A DNA stretch of 64,000 bases, from contig NZ_JAMJPL010000001.1 in assembly GCF_023555055.1 (NCBI RefSeq), forward strand, positions 372,001 through 436,000. Direction: 5' to 3'. A program made the position numbers and the translations under genes. Positions 52,409 to 62,370 of the stretch are shown in pieces (position 1 is the first letter of the stretch; each line of letters begins with the position of its first letter). The notes beneath the pieces are model-generated. The model did no database searches, was not told where the DNA came from, and worked only from the letters and a program-made list of their open reading frames with translations. The stretch comes from Marinobacter sp. ATCH36 (GTDB lineage: Bacteria > Pseudomonadota > Gammaproteobacteria > Pseudomonadales > Oleiphilaceae).

Positions 52409-53710
52409 ATGAATGATCGGGGCCAGCCAGTGCGGTCCGTGGCCGCCGGGGTTCTGCAAGCGGTGGAAAATGGCCAATCACTGACCCAGTGCCTGCCCCG
52501 GGCCCTGAATGAAGTTGCGGATAACGAGCGCCCGCAACTCCAGGCCCTGTGTTATGGCAGCTGCCGTTGGTTTCACCGCCTTGATGCCGAATTGCAGGCC
52601 CGCCTGAAAAAACCACTGCGTAAGCCGGACCGGATTGTGCACCACCTGTTGCTGGTGGCTCTGTTCCAGCTTCGCTTCAGCCAGCAGGCCCCCTACGCAG
52701 TACTGAACGAAACCGTGGAAGCCTGCCGCGCCCTGAACAAACCCCACCTGACCGGGCTCACGAATGGCGTACTGCGAGCAGCGGAACGGGAAGGGGAACC
52801 TGCCTGGCCTGACGACGTCGCACGCTTCAGCCACCCCCACTGGATGCTGGAAAAGCTTCGCCATAACTGGCCCCACGATTGGCAGGCCATACTGGACGCA
52901 AACAACGCCCAAGCGCCCATGACCCTGCGGGTAAATGCCCGCCGGTTCAGCCGTAACGGCTACCTTCAGCACCTGGCAGACGCCGGTATCGAAGCCGCCG
53001 CCACCCTGTTCGCACCTTATGGTATTCAGCTTGTCGCGCCCGTGCCGGTGGACCGCCTGCCCTGGTTTGCCGACGGCGCTGTCAGTGTTCAGGATGAGGC
53101 GGCCCAGCTGTGCACCACCCTGATGGATCTGGCCCCTGGCCAACGGGTGCTGGATGCCTGCGCGGCACCGGGAGGCAAAACCTGCGCTATTCTGGAAAGT
53201 TGCGCAGCGCTGGACGAAGTGGTCGCCATTGACGAGTCCACCGATCGATTACCCCGTGTGCAGGAAAATCTGGACCGGCTGGACCTCATCGCCACCCTGA
53301 AGCAGGCGGATGCAGCAGATATTGACCAATGGTGGGATCAGCGGCCGTTTGACCGCATTCTCCTGGATGTCCCCTGCAGCGCCACCGGGGTGATTCGCCG
53401 GCATCCGGACATCAAATTACTGCGCAGGGAATCAGACATTGTGCCCCTGGCCAGCATCCAACTGGGCCTTCTGGAGGCCATGTGGCAGGTGCTCGCTCCG
53501 GGAGGTCGCCTGGTGTATGCGACCTGTTCCGTGTTCCCGCAGGAAAATCACCGTATAATCCGTCGGTTCCTGAAGCAGCAAAATGATGCCGTTCTGATAG
53601 AGCCGGACGTGTTATGGGGCCGTGACATGGAAACCGGTCGCCAGCTTCTGCCTGCTGCCGAAAGCCACGATGGATTCTTTTACGCCGTGCTGGAGAAACC
53701 TGAACCATGA
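52409..53710 (+). CDS. rsmB: 16S rRNA (cytosine-967-C5)-methyltransferase
   Basis: A 433-residue RsmB (Sun) enzyme. An N-terminal NusB-like helical domain (about residues 1-140) is followed by the SAM-dependent methyltransferase domain with [33 protein letters not shown] with one catalytic cysteine, and [12 protein letters not shown] with the second. It starts directly after the fmt stop, and its own stop overlaps trkA by ATGA. Confidence 0.96.
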   Translation: MNDRGQPVRSVAAGVLQAVENGQSLTQCLPRALNEVADNERPQLQALCYGSCRWFHRLDAELQARLKKPLRKPDRIVHHLLLVALFQLRFSQQAPYAVLNETVEACRALNKPHLTGLTNGVLRAAEREGEPAWPDDVARFSHPHWMLEKLRHNWPHDWQAILDANNAQAPMTLRVNARRFSRNGYLQHLADAGIEAAATLFAPYGIQLVAPVPVDRLPWFADGAVSVQDEAAQLCTTLMDLAPGQRVLDACAAPGGKTCAILESCAALDEVVAIDESTDRLPRVQENLDRLDLIATLKQADAADIDQWWDQRPFDRILLDVPCSATGVIRRHPDIKLLRRESDIVPLASIQLGLLEAMWQVLAPGGRLVYATCSVFPQENHRIIRRFLKQQNDAVLIEPDVLWGRDMETGRQLLPAAESHDGFFYAVLEKPEP

Positions 53711-55110
53711 AAATCCTGATTCTCGGCGCCGGCCAGGTGGGTGGAACCCTGGCAGAAAATCTTGCCAACGAAGCCAATGACATCACTGTGATCGACAGCA
53801 ACGGTGCGCGCCTGCGGGAGCTTCAGGATCGCCTCGATATTCGTACGGTTCAGGGCAAGGCATCGTTCCCGACGGTGCTGAGACAAGCCGGCGCAGAAGA
53901 TGGCGACATGCTGATAGCCGTCACCAACAGCGACGAGGTCAACATGGTGGCCTGTCAGGTGGCGAAGCTGATGTATAAGACACCGACAACCATCTGCCGT
54001 GTCAGGGCCAATGCCTACCTGGCGAAACCAGAGCTGTTTTATCAGCGCGAGCAGAAAAAAGACCTGGACAGCCTGCGTGGCTTTCCCATCGATGTTCTGA
54101 TTAGCCCGGAACACCTGGTCACCAAACACATCACGCGGCTGATCGAATACCCGGGCGCCCTGCAGGTACTGGAGTTCTCCAAAGGCCTGATCCAGCTGGT
54201 CGCCATTCGCGCCACGCAAGGCGGGCCGCTGGTGGGGCACGAGTTGTCGTATCTGCGCGCCCACATGCCCAAGATTGAAACCCGGGTAGCTGCCATATTC
54301 AGGAAAGACCGGGCTATCATGCCCAAGGGCGACACGGTGATTGAGGACGGCGACGAGGTGTTCTTTATCGCCGCCTCCGACCACATCCGCTCGGTAATGA
54401 GCGAGCTGCAGCCATTGGAAAAGGCTTACAAACGCATTTTCATCTGTGGGGGTGGCAACATTGGCCAGCGCCTGGCCCACACCCTGGAATCACGCTACCA
54501 GGTGAAGTTGCTGGAACGGGACCATGAACGCTGCGTGATGCTGTCGGAAAGTCTTCGAAAGACTGTGGTGCTGGAGGGGGATGCCGCCAACAAAGACATT
54601 CTGCTGGAAGAAAACATCGAGAATACCGATGTGTTCTGCGCCGTCACCAACGATGACGAAGCCAACATCATGGCCTCGCTACTGGCCAAACGCCTGGGCG
54701 CGCGCAAGGTACTGACCCTGATCAACAACCCCGATTACGTGGACCTGATCCAGGGCGGCGATATCGATGTGGCCATTTCGCCCCAACAAACCACTATCGG
54801 CAGCCTGCTCACGCATGTGCGCCGCGGTGACGTAGTAAACGTTCACTCACTGCGCAGAGGCGCTGCCGAGGCCATCGAGGCTATTGCCCATGGCGACCAT
54901 CGTTCCTCCAAGGTAGTGGGGAAACGGCTTGATGAGATCAACCTGCCGGAAGGTACCACCATCGGCGCTATTGTTCGCCACAACGAAGTGCTCATTGCCC
55001 ACGACCACCTGCGGGTGCAGCCGGACGACCACGTGGTGCTGTTCCTGGTGGACAAAACCCGGGTGAGGGATGTTGAGAAACTCTTCCAGGTGGGGCTGAC
55101 CTTCTTCTAG
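53707..55110 (+). CDS. trkA: Trk potassium transport regulatory subunit TrkA
   Basis: A 467-residue cytoplasmic protein that gates the TrkH/TrkG potassium channel. It contains two RCK units, each with a Rossmann nucleotide-binding part ([16 protein letters not shown] near residue 4; [16 protein letters not shown] near residue 243) and a C-terminal ligand-binding part. The channel subunit is not in this window. It completes the def-fmt-rsmB-trkA operon. Confidence 0.96.
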   Translation: MKILILGAGQVGGTLAENLANEANDITVIDSNGARLRELQDRLDIRTVQGKASFPTVLRQAGAEDGDMLIAVTNSDEVNMVACQVAKLMYKTPTTICRVRANAYLAKPELFYQREQKKDLDSLRGFPIDVLISPEHLVTKHITRLIEYPGALQVLEFSKGLIQLVAIRATQGGPLVGHELSYLRAHMPKIETRVAAIFRKDRAIMPKGDTVIEDGDEVFFIAASDHIRSVMSELQPLEKAYKRIFICGGGNIGQRLAHTLESRYQVKLLERDHERCVMLSESLRKTVVLEGDAANKDILLEENIENTDVFCAVTNDDEANIMASLLAKRLGARKVLTLINNPDYVDLIQGGDIDVAISPQQTTIGSLLTHVRRGDVVNVHSLRRGAAEAIEAIAHGDHRSSKVVGKRLDEINLPEGTTIGAIVRHNEVLIAHDHLRVQPDDHVVLFLVDKTRVRDVEKLFQVGLTFF

Positions 55111-55237
55111 CGCAAAATCAGACCAGTGAAGCTGACTTAGAAATACGCGATTGGCAGGCGTATAATGCCCCTTTTTTCAAGAGTGCTCCGGCCAAATGCC
55201 CGGGCGCCACACACAGACTGACCAGCAGGCAAACGTC

Positions 55238-56257
55238 GTGACAGACAAGGCAACTTCCGAAAATATGCCGGATATCAAAACTTTCCAGGGCCTGATCCTC
55301 GCCCTGCAGAATTTCTGGGCGCGGCACGGCTGCGTAGTACTTCAGCCACTGGACATGGAAGTAGGGGCCGGCACTTTCCACCCTGCCACCTTCCTGCGCT
55401 CCATTGGCCCGGAAACCTGGAACGCTGCCTATGTTCAGCCCAGCCGACGCCCCACTGACGGCCGTTACGGGGAAAACCCCAACCGGCTGCAGCACTATTA
55501 CCAGTTCCAGGTGGTGCTGAAACCATCCCCGGACAACATCCAGGAACTGTATCTTGACTCGCTGAAGGCACTGGGTCTGGACCCGCTGGTACACGATATC
55601 CGCTTTGTGGAAGACAACTGGGAATCACCCACCCTGGGCGCCTGGGGCCTGGGCTGGGAAATCTGGCTTAACGGCATGGAAGTGACCCAGTTTACCTACT
55701 TCCAGCAGGTGGGCGGCCTGGAATGCTACCCGGTGACCGGTGAACTTACCTACGGGCTGGAGCGCATCGCCATGTACCTGCAGGGCGTGGACAGTGTCTA
55801 CGACCTGGTGTGGACCGAAGGCCCGGACGGCGTGGTGACCTACGGCGACGTGTTCCACCAGCAGGAGGTGGAGATGTCCACCTACAACTTCGAACATGCA
55901 GACACCGAATTTCTGTTTCATAGCTTCGATGTTCACGAACGTGAGAGCGCGCGCCTGATCAAAGCCGGCCTGGCCCTGCCTGCCTACGAGCAGGTTCTCA
56001 AGGCCTCCCACACTTTCAACCTGCTGGACGCGCGGCATGCCATTTCGGTAACCGAGCGCCAGCGGTTCATCCTGCGGGTTCGCACCCTCGCCCGGTCTGT
56101 TGCCCAGGCCTACTTCGACAGCCGCCGCAAGCTCGGCTTCCCGCTGGCGCCCGACGCGCTGCGCAAGGAAGTCCTGGCACAAGTCGAGGCCGCCGATGCA
56201 AAAGGCAAGAAGGGTAAGAAAGCGAAAAAAGCTCAGCAGGAACAGGGGAACGCATAA
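55238..56257 (+). CDS. glyQ: Glycine-tRNA ligase alpha subunit
   Basis: A 339-residue catalytic subunit of the alpha2beta2 glycyl-tRNA synthetase. It carries the class II motif regions [56 protein letters not shown] and [29 protein letters not shown]. The C-terminus has an unusual lysine-rich tail ([16 protein letters not shown]) that may bind tRNA. The start is uncertain between GTG 55238 and ATG 55265. The ATG at 55196 extends too far upstream. Confidence 0.96.
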   Translation: MTDKATSENMPDIKTFQGLILALQNFWARHGCVVLQPLDMEVGAGTFHPATFLRSIGPETWNAAYVQPSRRPTDGRYGENPNRLQHYYQFQVVLKPSPDNIQELYLDSLKALGLDPLVHDIRFVEDNWESPTLGAWGLGWEIWLNGMEVTQFTYFQQVGGLECYPVTGELTYGLERIAMYLQGVDSVYDLVWTEGPDGVVTYGDVFHQQEVEMSTYNFEHADTEFLFHSFDVHERESARLIKAGLALPAYEQVLKASHTFNLLDARHAISVTERQRFILRVRTLARSVAQAYFDSRRKLGFPLAPDALRKEVLAQVEAADAKGKKGKKAKKAQQEQGNA

Positions 56258-56259
56258 TC

Positions 56260-58341
56260 ATGGCAACACAGGATTTTCTGGTCGAACTGGGCACCGAAGA
56301 ACTGCCCCCAAAGGCCCTCAAGCCGCTGTCTGACGCTTTTTCCCGCGGTATTACCAGAGGCCTGGAAGAGGCCGGTATCAACTTCGGCAAGGTAGAAGCC
56401 TTTGCAGCGCCACGCCGGCTTGCCGTGCGAGTACGTGGCCTGGAAGATGCTCAGCCGGACAAGCCGGTGGAAAAACGCGGCCCGGCGGTGAAAGCCGCCT
56501 TTGACGATTCCGGTAACCCCACCCGCGCGCTGACCGGTTTTGCCACTTCCCTGGGCGTCACCCCGGACCAGCTCGACACCCTGGAAACTGACAAGGGCGC
56601 CTGGGTTGTCTATCGCACCATCGAAAAAGGCCGGCCCACCGTGGAACTGATGCCGGAACTGGTGGACCAGTCCCTGGCAGCGCTGCCCATCCCCAAGCGT
56701 ATGCGCTGGGGCGCGCACCGTACCGAATTCGTGAGGCCAGTACACTGGGCCATCATGCTGTTCGGCAGCAAGGTGATTGAAACCCCGATCATGGGGCTGA
56801 CACCGGGCAACAAGACCCGTGGCCACCGTTTCCACTGCCCCAAGTCGCTGATTGTTCCCAAACCCTGCGACTACGAAGTGGTGTTGCGTCAGGAAGGTTA
56901 TGTCATCGCCGACTTTGCAGAGCGCCGCGAGCAGATCCGCGACGGCGTCGTGGCGATTGCCAGAAACGAAGCCGGCGGCCAGGCGGTGATTGATGAAGAC
57001 CTGCTGGACGAAGTTACCGCCCTGAACGAATGGCCGGTGCCGCTGATGGGGCGCTTCGAGGACCGCTTCCTGGACGTCCCCGCCGAAGCACTGATTTCCT
57101 CCATGAAGGAACACCAGAAGTATTTCCACGTGGTCTCCGCCGACGGCAAGATGCTGCCACTGTTCATCACCGTTGCCAATCTGGAAAGCAAGGATCCGCA
57201 ACAGGTGATCTCCGGTAACGAGAAGGTGATCCGCCCGCGCCTGTCCGACGCCGCTTTTTTCTACGACACGGACCGCAAGACCAGGCTGGAAGACCGAATC
57301 GACCAGCTCAAACCGATCGTTTTCCAGGACAAGCTGGGTAGCATCTACGACAAGTCCGTGCGGGTTGCCTCGCTGGCAAAGAAAATCGCCGACGCCATCG
57401 GCACCGATCCGCTGCTGGCCGAGCGCGCCGCCATGCTGGCCAAGACCGATCTGGTCACCGAAATGGTGCTGGAGTTTACCGACCTGCAAGGCATTATGGG
57501 CCGGTACTATGCTGCCAATGACGGTGAAAACGAAGACGTGGCCAGCGCCCTGAACGAACAGTACATGCCACGTTTCGCCGGCGACGACCTGCCTGCGACC
57601 CTTACTGGCTGCGCGGTGGCGATTGCCGACCGCATCGATTCCCTGGTGGGGCTGTTCGGCATCAACCAGCCACCGTCCGGCACCCGCGATCCCTTCGGCC
57701 TGCGCCGGGCGTCCCTGGGCGTACTGCGCATTATTATCGAGCGGGAGCTGCCGCTGGATCTGCAGACGCTCTGCGAGTGGGCAGAAGAAGAACACAGCAG
57801 TATCACCGAACCCAATGTCGCCGACACGGTGGTGGATTACATGCTGGAGCGCTTCCGCGCCCACTACGAAGAGCAGGGCATCAGCCCCGAAGTCTACCTG
57901 GCCGTGCACGCCCGTCGTCCCACGCGCCCGCTGGATTTCGACCGCCGGGTAAAAGCCGTGGAAGCCTTCCGTCAGCTGCCGGAGGCCCTGGCCCTGGCCG
58001 GTGCCAACAAGCGGGTGTCCAACATCCTCACCAAGCAGGGCGGTGACAGCATTGGTGAAAGCATCGACAGCGATCTGCTGCAGGACAGCGCCGAAAAAGC
58101 CCTGGCGGAAAAGATCCGCCAGCAGGCCGACAAAGTACTGCCACTATTCGAGAAGGGCGATTACGCCACAGCACTGAGCTCCCTGGCCAGCCTGCGCGAG
58201 CCGGTGGATAACTTCTTCGACGAAGTTATGGTCATGGCCGACGACGAGGCCGTGCGCAACAACCGCCTGGCCATGCTCAACCAGCTAAGGAACCTGTTCC
58301 TGCGGGTAGCCGACATCTCGGTCCTGCCCACCGCTGGCTGA
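56260..58341 (+). CDS. glyS: Glycine-tRNA ligase beta subunit
   Basis: A 693-residue beta subunit that recognises tRNA(Gly). It shows the N-terminal signature [19 protein letters not shown], the HRFHCP segment, [13 protein letters not shown], an HD-like region near [19 protein letters not shown], and a C-terminal anticodon-binding domain. It starts two bases after the glyQ stop. A 558-residue open frame on the opposite strand is a codon-bias shadow. Confidence 0.97.
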   Translation: MATQDFLVELGTEELPPKALKPLSDAFSRGITRGLEEAGINFGKVEAFAAPRRLAVRVRGLEDAQPDKPVEKRGPAVKAAFDDSGNPTRALTGFATSLGVTPDQLDTLETDKGAWVVYRTIEKGRPTVELMPELVDQSLAALPIPKRMRWGAHRTEFVRPVHWAIMLFGSKVIETPIMGLTPGNKTRGHRFHCPKSLIVPKPCDYEVVLRQEGYVIADFAERREQIRDGVVAIARNEAGGQAVIDEDLLDEVTALNEWPVPLMGRFEDRFLDVPAEALISSMKEHQKYFHVVSADGKMLPLFITVANLESKDPQQVISGNEKVIRPRLSDAAFFYDTDRKTRLEDRIDQLKPIVFQDKLGSIYDKSVRVASLAKKIADAIGTDPLLAERAAMLAKTDLVTEMVLEFTDLQGIMGRYYAANDGENEDVASALNEQYMPRFAGDDLPATLTGCAVAIADRIDSLVGLFGINQPPSGTRDPFGLRRASLGVLRIIIERELPLDLQTLCEWAEEEHSSITEPNVADTVVDYMLERFRAHYEEQGISPEVYLAVHARRPTRPLDFDRRVKAVEAFRQLPEALALAGANKRVSNILTKQGGDSIGESIDSDLLQDSAEKALAEKIRQQADKVLPLFEKGDYATALSSLASLREPVDNFFDEVMVMADDEAVRNNRLAMLNQLRNLFLRVADISVLPTAG

Positions 58342-58384
58342 CAGTGAAATTTGTACGGGGGCTGGTAAAAAACCAGCCAATCCG

Positions 58385-58390
58385 TATAAT
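58385..58390 (+). promoter_or_regulatory. -10 box of the tRNA-Pro promoter
   Basis: A perfect TATAAT lies 14 bases before the mature tRNA 5' end. The -35 position (CTGGTA at 58362-58367, 17-base spacer) is weak, as is common for stable-RNA promoters with other aids. Confidence 0.5.
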
Positions 58391-58403
58391 ACCGGCCGTT
58401 GAT

Positions 58404-58480
<77 letters not shown>

Positions 58481-58495
58481 TTCCTTTCCCGCCTG

Positions 58496-58942
58496 TTAAT
58501 AACCTGCTGTTGTTTCAATAACCCTTATATCAACACCCCCGGAATCCAGTGTTTTCTTGGCAGACCTCAATACGTCCGCAAACAAATCCGGCCTCTGGCG
58601 GTCATAGCCTGGCCGAATCAGGGCATCCCGCATATATGGAGCGCGGATAAACTGCTGGCGCCAGTCGCCGGCCTGGCCCTGATCCGGCTTTTGCTCCCTG
58701 ACAGCCTGAACCGAACCGCCGGAGCGGGTGGCAATCCAGCCTCCCAGGGTCGAGAACTCGAAAGACTGGGGAAAATGCCGCAGAGTATAACCGTGGGGCC
58801 TCAGCCCGTCCTCAAGGGCCGGACCATAAACGCCACCCTCAATGTGAGCCGCACGGGACTGGAGCCGCCGCCGTAGGGAATCACCGCTGCGCCACTGCGA
58901 CTGGCGTAGTCCAGTTCGTCGATACAGTCTAGTTCAGAGGAA
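58496..58942 (-). pseudogene. Collapsed FAD-binding oxidase gene (alkyldihydroxyacetonephosphate-synthase-like)
   Basis: Translating the minus strand gives fragments of one FAD-linked oxidase in the right order but with the joins missing: VIPYGGGSS (FAD loop, about 58861-58890) in one frame; then, after a frame change, [16 protein letters not shown] and [21 protein letters not shown] (about 58725-58850); then [17 protein letters not shown] (about 58617-58670) and [16 protein letters not shown] with the usual C-terminal [11 protein letters not shown], ending at a TAA at 58496-58498. A normal gene is about 530 codons, and this remnant spans about 150. At least three internal deletions and one frameshift are needed, and the 5' end is lost. 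No function is possible. Confidence 0.8.
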
Positions 58943-58947
58943 TAGCT

Positions 58948-59388
58948 CTAGATGCCAATATCAGCCTCTTGCAGTCGGACACCGGCAATTTTCCAGTTGC
59001 CGTCCATCTGCACCATTCGATAATAGGCATCCCACCGTTTGCCGTCCGGGCCCTGGAGTTTCACTACCTGGATGTCGAAATCGCTGTGGGGTACGCGCTC
59101 AAGGAACTCAATGGCGGTCGCGCTGTGAACCGCGGGGTAAGCCTGACGGACCATATCAAAGAAAACCCCGGACGATCCGAATCTGCGCTTGATGCCTTCA
59201 GATGCGTAAGCCCAGGCCTGTTCCTCGTCATCATTGGCGAAAGCTTCGATCTGGCGAAGTATGGTGTCCTGGATCTCTTCGTCCTTGTCGCCGGCCAGGG
59301 GGTGGGATGACCAGAGTAGTACCACTGCCAGAATAGCCAGCAGGATCACCACGCTTTTTCTACCGACACTCGTGCGCGTGTGGCCCAT
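58948..59388 (-). CDS. DUF4864 exported protein
   Basis: A 146-residue protein with an N-terminal membrane anchor or signal (SVVILLAILAVVLLWSSHPLAG) and an NTF2-like domain of the DUF4864 type: DTILRQIEAFANDDEEQAWAYASEGIKRRFGS, then FFDMVRQAYPAVHSATAIEFL and the closing strands DAYYRMVQMDGNWKIAGVRL. Function is unknown. It begins 63 bases from the SDR stop and runs the same way, with the pseudogene remnant downstream. Confidence 0.82.
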   Translation of the reverse strand: MGHTRTSVGRKSVVILLAILAVVLLWSSHPLAGDKDEEIQDTILRQIEAFANDDEEQAWAYASEGIKRRFGSSGVFFDMVRQAYPAVHSATAIEFLERVPHSDFDIQVVKLQGPDGKRWDAYYRMVQMDGNWKIAGVRLQEADIGI

Positions 59389-59451
59389 GACAACATCCCC
59401 CTATATTGATCATATTTTAATCAATACGAATGTCAACACAGCGCGGATTCA

Positions 59452-60237
59452 TTAACTGCCTGCAAAGGAAAGCGAATCCACCAGCTCCGGGCCGCTGAAC
59501 ACGGCGCCGTTAAAGTCGCTCTCGGCAGTCTGAACGAGAACAAACGCCAGGGCGCTGGCCGCCTGCTCGGCAGTCAGGCACTCGCCTTCGGCTAGCCTTT
59601 CACCCAGCCACTGGGCATGGGGAAGATTCAGTTCTGCGGCCTTATCGATATGGTCCCTGATGCCGGGGGTATCGACCAGCCCTGGCTGGAACAGGCTGAT
59701 CACCGGCCCATGCCGCATTGTCCCGAATTCTACAGCGAGCTGTTGCACCAGCCTTCTCAACGCCATCTTGCTGACACCGTAACTGCCGGTACCCGGTTGT
59801 GCGTGTTTGTCCATACCGGCACCGATCATGACAACCCTTGATGCCGGATCCCGACCGTTCAGAACAGGTAGCAGGGACTGGGTCAGCAACATGGGCGCCG
59901 ACACGTTTACGGCCAGGGCTTCCTGGAAATCGATCAGGTCCAGGCTGGCAAAGTCCGCGGCCGGCTCACCAGCACCCGCACAGTAGATAAACGCCGACAG
60001 ATGGTCGACTGTCTCACACACTCTGTCAGCCAGACTACGGGTGCTGGCCGGGTCGGCAAAATCCACGGTCAGAGTCACAACCCGAGATGTCGGCGAATCG
60101 CTGCGAATTTCCCCGGCGACATGTTCGAGTTTTGAACCGGTACGGCCGGCAAGGATCAGGTTATTGCCCTGTTTCGATAGTTCCAGGGCGAGTGCCCTGC
60201 CAATGCCAGAGCCAGCTCCGGTGATCAGTATCCACAT
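59452..60237 (-). CDS. Short-chain dehydrogenase/reductase
   Basis: A 261-residue classical SDR. Features are the cofactor loop TGAGSGIGRAL, AGRTGSK after strand 2, the YCAGAGE strand, VVMIGAG with the active-site region, and the catalytic GSYGVSKMALRRLV (Y-x3-K). The arginine after strand 2 suggests NADP(H). The substrate is unknown. The nearest relatives appear to be the sepiapterin-reductase-like or YciK-like SDRs. No partner gene suggests a pathway. Confidence 0.85.
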   Translation of the reverse strand: MWILITGAGSGIGRALALELSKQGNNLILAGRTGSKLEHVAGEIRSDSPTSRVVTLTVDFADPASTRSLADRVCETVDHLSAFIYCAGAGEPAADFASLDLIDFQEALAVNVSAPMLLTQSLLPVLNGRDPASRVVMIGAGMDKHAQPGTGSYGVSKMALRRLVQQLAVEFGTMRHGPVISLFQPGLVDTPGIRDHIDKAAELNLPHAQWLGERLAEGECLTAEQAASALAFVLVQTAESDFNGAVFSGPELVDSLSFAGS

Positions 60238-60334
60238 ATTAATGCTCCCGTTCGGTCTGAGGTGGCCAGGCGTTTTCTATAGGTCTACACAGGTCAGATA
60301 CGTCGTCACGAAGCATCAGGATTGAATCAACGGG

Positions 60335-62143
60335 TCAGTCTTCCCTGTCTTGACCGTCTCCGCTTCGATGTTGCTGCGCCCAGAGATGGGCGTAATGGCC
60401 ACCCAGGGACAGCAACGTGGCGTGGTTGCCGCTCTCGATAATATGGCCTTCGTCCATCACCAGGATGGTATCCGCATCCCGGATCGTGGACAGGCGGTGG
60501 GCGATAACCAGCGACGTGCGCTGGCGGCTGACTTCCTTCAGCGCCCCCAGAATTGCCTGTTCAGACAAGGAGTCCAGCGAGGACGTGGCTTCGTCCAGAA
60601 TGAGCACCGGAGGATTCTTGAGGATCACCCGGGCAATGGCTACCCGTTGTTTCTCGCCGCCAGAGAGCTTCAGGCCGCGCTCGCCGACCTGGGTATCGTA
60701 TCCATCCGGCAGGCTCTGGATAAAGGCGTCCAGGTGGGCCATGCGAGCTGCCCGATAGACTTCCTCTTCGGTGGCCTCCGGCCTGCCATAGGCGAGATTG
60801 CGGTAGAGCGTATCGTTAAATAGCACTGTGTCCTGGGGCACCACACCGATCGCTGCGCGCAGGCTGTCCTGGGTGACGGTGCGAACATCCTGGCCGTCAA
60901 TGGCAATACTGCCCTGGTCCACATCGTAAAACCGGAACAGCAGGCGGGCGAGGGTAGACTTGCCGGCGCCGCTGGCACCCACCACGGCGACAGTGTGTCC
61001 GGCCGGTATGGAAAAACTGACGTCCCTCAGAATCCGGCGATCCTGGCGATAGGCGAAGTGGACATGGTCGAAACGGACCTCGCCTTTATCCACAACCAGA
61101 GCTTTGGCATCGGGAGCATCCTCTATGGCTGGTTCGTCACCGAGTAGTCCGAATAGCCGCTCCACATTGACCAGTGCCTGGCGAATTTCCCGATAGACAA
61201 AGCCCAGGGCGTTCAGGGGAATAAACAGCTGCAACAGATAGGCGTTGATCATGGTGAAATCACCCAGGGTGATTTCACCACTGGCCACTTCCCGCACCGC
61301 CATAACCATAATGGCAATCATCGCCAGGCCAATGATAAAGGCCTGTCCGGAGTTTAATGCTGCGAGTGACAGACGGTTTTTCAGGCGGGCTTTCTCCCAG
61401 TCATCCAGGTCCTTGTCATAGAGCTTCGCCTCGAAACGCTCATTATTGAAATACTTGACCGTCTCGTAGTTCAGCAGGCTGTCCACCGCCCGTGAATTGG
61501 ACTGGTTATCCCGAGCATTGGCCTCCCGCACGAACCTGGTACGCCATTCGGTGACTTTTATTGAAAACACCACGTAGACAATCACCGCCACAAGAATGGC
61601 CAATACGTAGCCCACGTTGAACACCACGAACAGGATGCCGGCCACCAACAGAATCTCCAGCAGCGTGGGCACGATGTTGAACAGGGTAAAACGCAGGAGA
61701 AAACTGATGCCATTGGTGCCCCGTTCGATATCCCGGGCCAGGCCACCGGTTTTACGGTCCAGGTGGAACGCCAGTTCCCGGTTATGCAGATGCTCAAAAA
61801 CCCGCAGCGACACCCGCCGCATGGCCCGTTCGGCTACCCGGGCAAATACCGCATCCCGCAACTCACTGAACAGGGTGCTGCCAAAACGAAGCAGGCCATA
61901 GGCGACGACCAGAAGCACCGGAATCCATAACAGCGCCTCGCCGCCACGGTTCTCGTCCAGGTAGTCAACGATATACTTCAGGGCGACCGGTGTGGCGACC
62001 GTCGCCAGCTTGGAAATCACCAGAAACCCCAGCGCCAGAGCAACGCGACCACGGAATTCCGCCAGATATGGCCAGAGACCGGAGATAACTTTCCAGTCCG
62101 GTTTATGGTCCGCAGGGTAGTCGTTATCGGCGTAGGCTCTCAC
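60335..62143 (-). CDS. ABC exporter of the Atm1/HMT1 type
   Basis: A 602-residue half-transporter, one six-helix membrane domain plus one ATPase domain. The ATPase has Walker A VGASGAGKST, signature LSGGEKQRVAIAR, Walker B VLILDEATSSLD and H-loop IAHRLSTIRD. The membrane domain stretch MRRVSLRVFEHLHNRELAFHLDRKTGGLARDIERGTNG is characteristic of the Atm1/HMT1 branch, which exports glutathione-linked compounds or supports Fe-S and heavy-metal tolerance. The frame stays open to 62356, but codons upstream pass through element I. The GTG at 62143, 12 bases after GGAG, gives MRAYADNDYPADHKPDWK and a normal length. Confidence 0.88.
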   Translation of the reverse strand: MRAYADNDYPADHKPDWKVISGLWPYLAEFRGRVALALGFLVISKLATVATPVALKYIVDYLDENRGGEALLWIPVLLVVAYGLLRFGSTLFSELRDAVFARVAERAMRRVSLRVFEHLHNRELAFHLDRKTGGLARDIERGTNGISFLLRFTLFNIVPTLLEILLVAGILFVVFNVGYVLAILVAVIVYVVFSIKVTEWRTRFVREANARDNQSNSRAVDSLLNYETVKYFNNERFEAKLYDKDLDDWEKARLKNRLSLAALNSGQAFIIGLAMIAIMVMAVREVASGEITLGDFTMINAYLLQLFIPLNALGFVYREIRQALVNVERLFGLLGDEPAIEDAPDAKALVVDKGEVRFDHVHFAYRQDRRILRDVSFSIPAGHTVAVVGASGAGKSTLARLLFRFYDVDQGSIAIDGQDVRTVTQDSLRAAIGVVPQDTVLFNDTLYRNLAYGRPEATEEEVYRAARMAHLDAFIQSLPDGYDTQVGERGLKLSGGEKQRVAIARVILKNPPVLILDEATSSLDSLSEQAILGALKEVSRQRTSLVIAHRLSTIRDADTILVMDEGHIIESGNHATLLSLGGHYAHLWAQQHRSGDGQDRED

Positions 62144-62177
62144 TGTCGAGAATAACTCCAAGGTTGGGGAGCGCGCG

Positions 62178-62277
62178 TGGGTGGTAGGGTCTTCCGGGAC
62201 ACGCTGTAAATACGTCCCTGTACGCTCGACAAAAGCCATCCATGGCTTTTGACGGTCCCGGAAGACCCTACCACCCA
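62178..62277 (-). repeat. Family-2 palindromic element, copy I
   Basis: Perfect 23-base inverted arms at 62178-62200 and 62255-62277 (TGGGTGGTAGGGTCTTCC type) enclose a 54-base core. The core includes AAAAGCCATCCATGGCTTTT and, on the minus strand, ACAGGGACGTATTTACAGCG, the counterpart of the ACAGGGATGTGCTTGAGCG of copy H. It sits between the divergent ABC exporters. Confidence 0.88.
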
Positions 62278-62370
62278 GGTGTGCTCTGCCCCAATGTATG
62301 ATAGGTCTTGTTACGAGTAAAAATCGTAAGATGTCAAAGTCTACAGTACCCCGCATGCAGGAGGCATATC

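Noticed and set aside
55111..55237. Glycine riboswitch before glyQ
   Set aside because: The gap is only about 125 bases and lacks the tandem glycine-aptamer features; only a T-rich stretch (CCCCTTTTTTC) is visible.
56233..57909. 558-codon open frame antisense to glyS
   Set aside because: It mirrors glyS codon bias; the translation is low-complexity in H, G and Q, has no family resemblance, and glyS is certain.
58361..58379. GGCTGGT...ACCAGCC hairpin as glyS terminator
   Set aside because: The stem is real but it is followed by AATCCGTATAAT, not a T-tract; it more likely lies in the tRNA promoter region.
58691..58876. Plus-strand 61-codon frame after the tRNA
   Set aside because: It is antisense to the conserved fragments of the FAD-oxidase pseudogene and resembles nothing itself.
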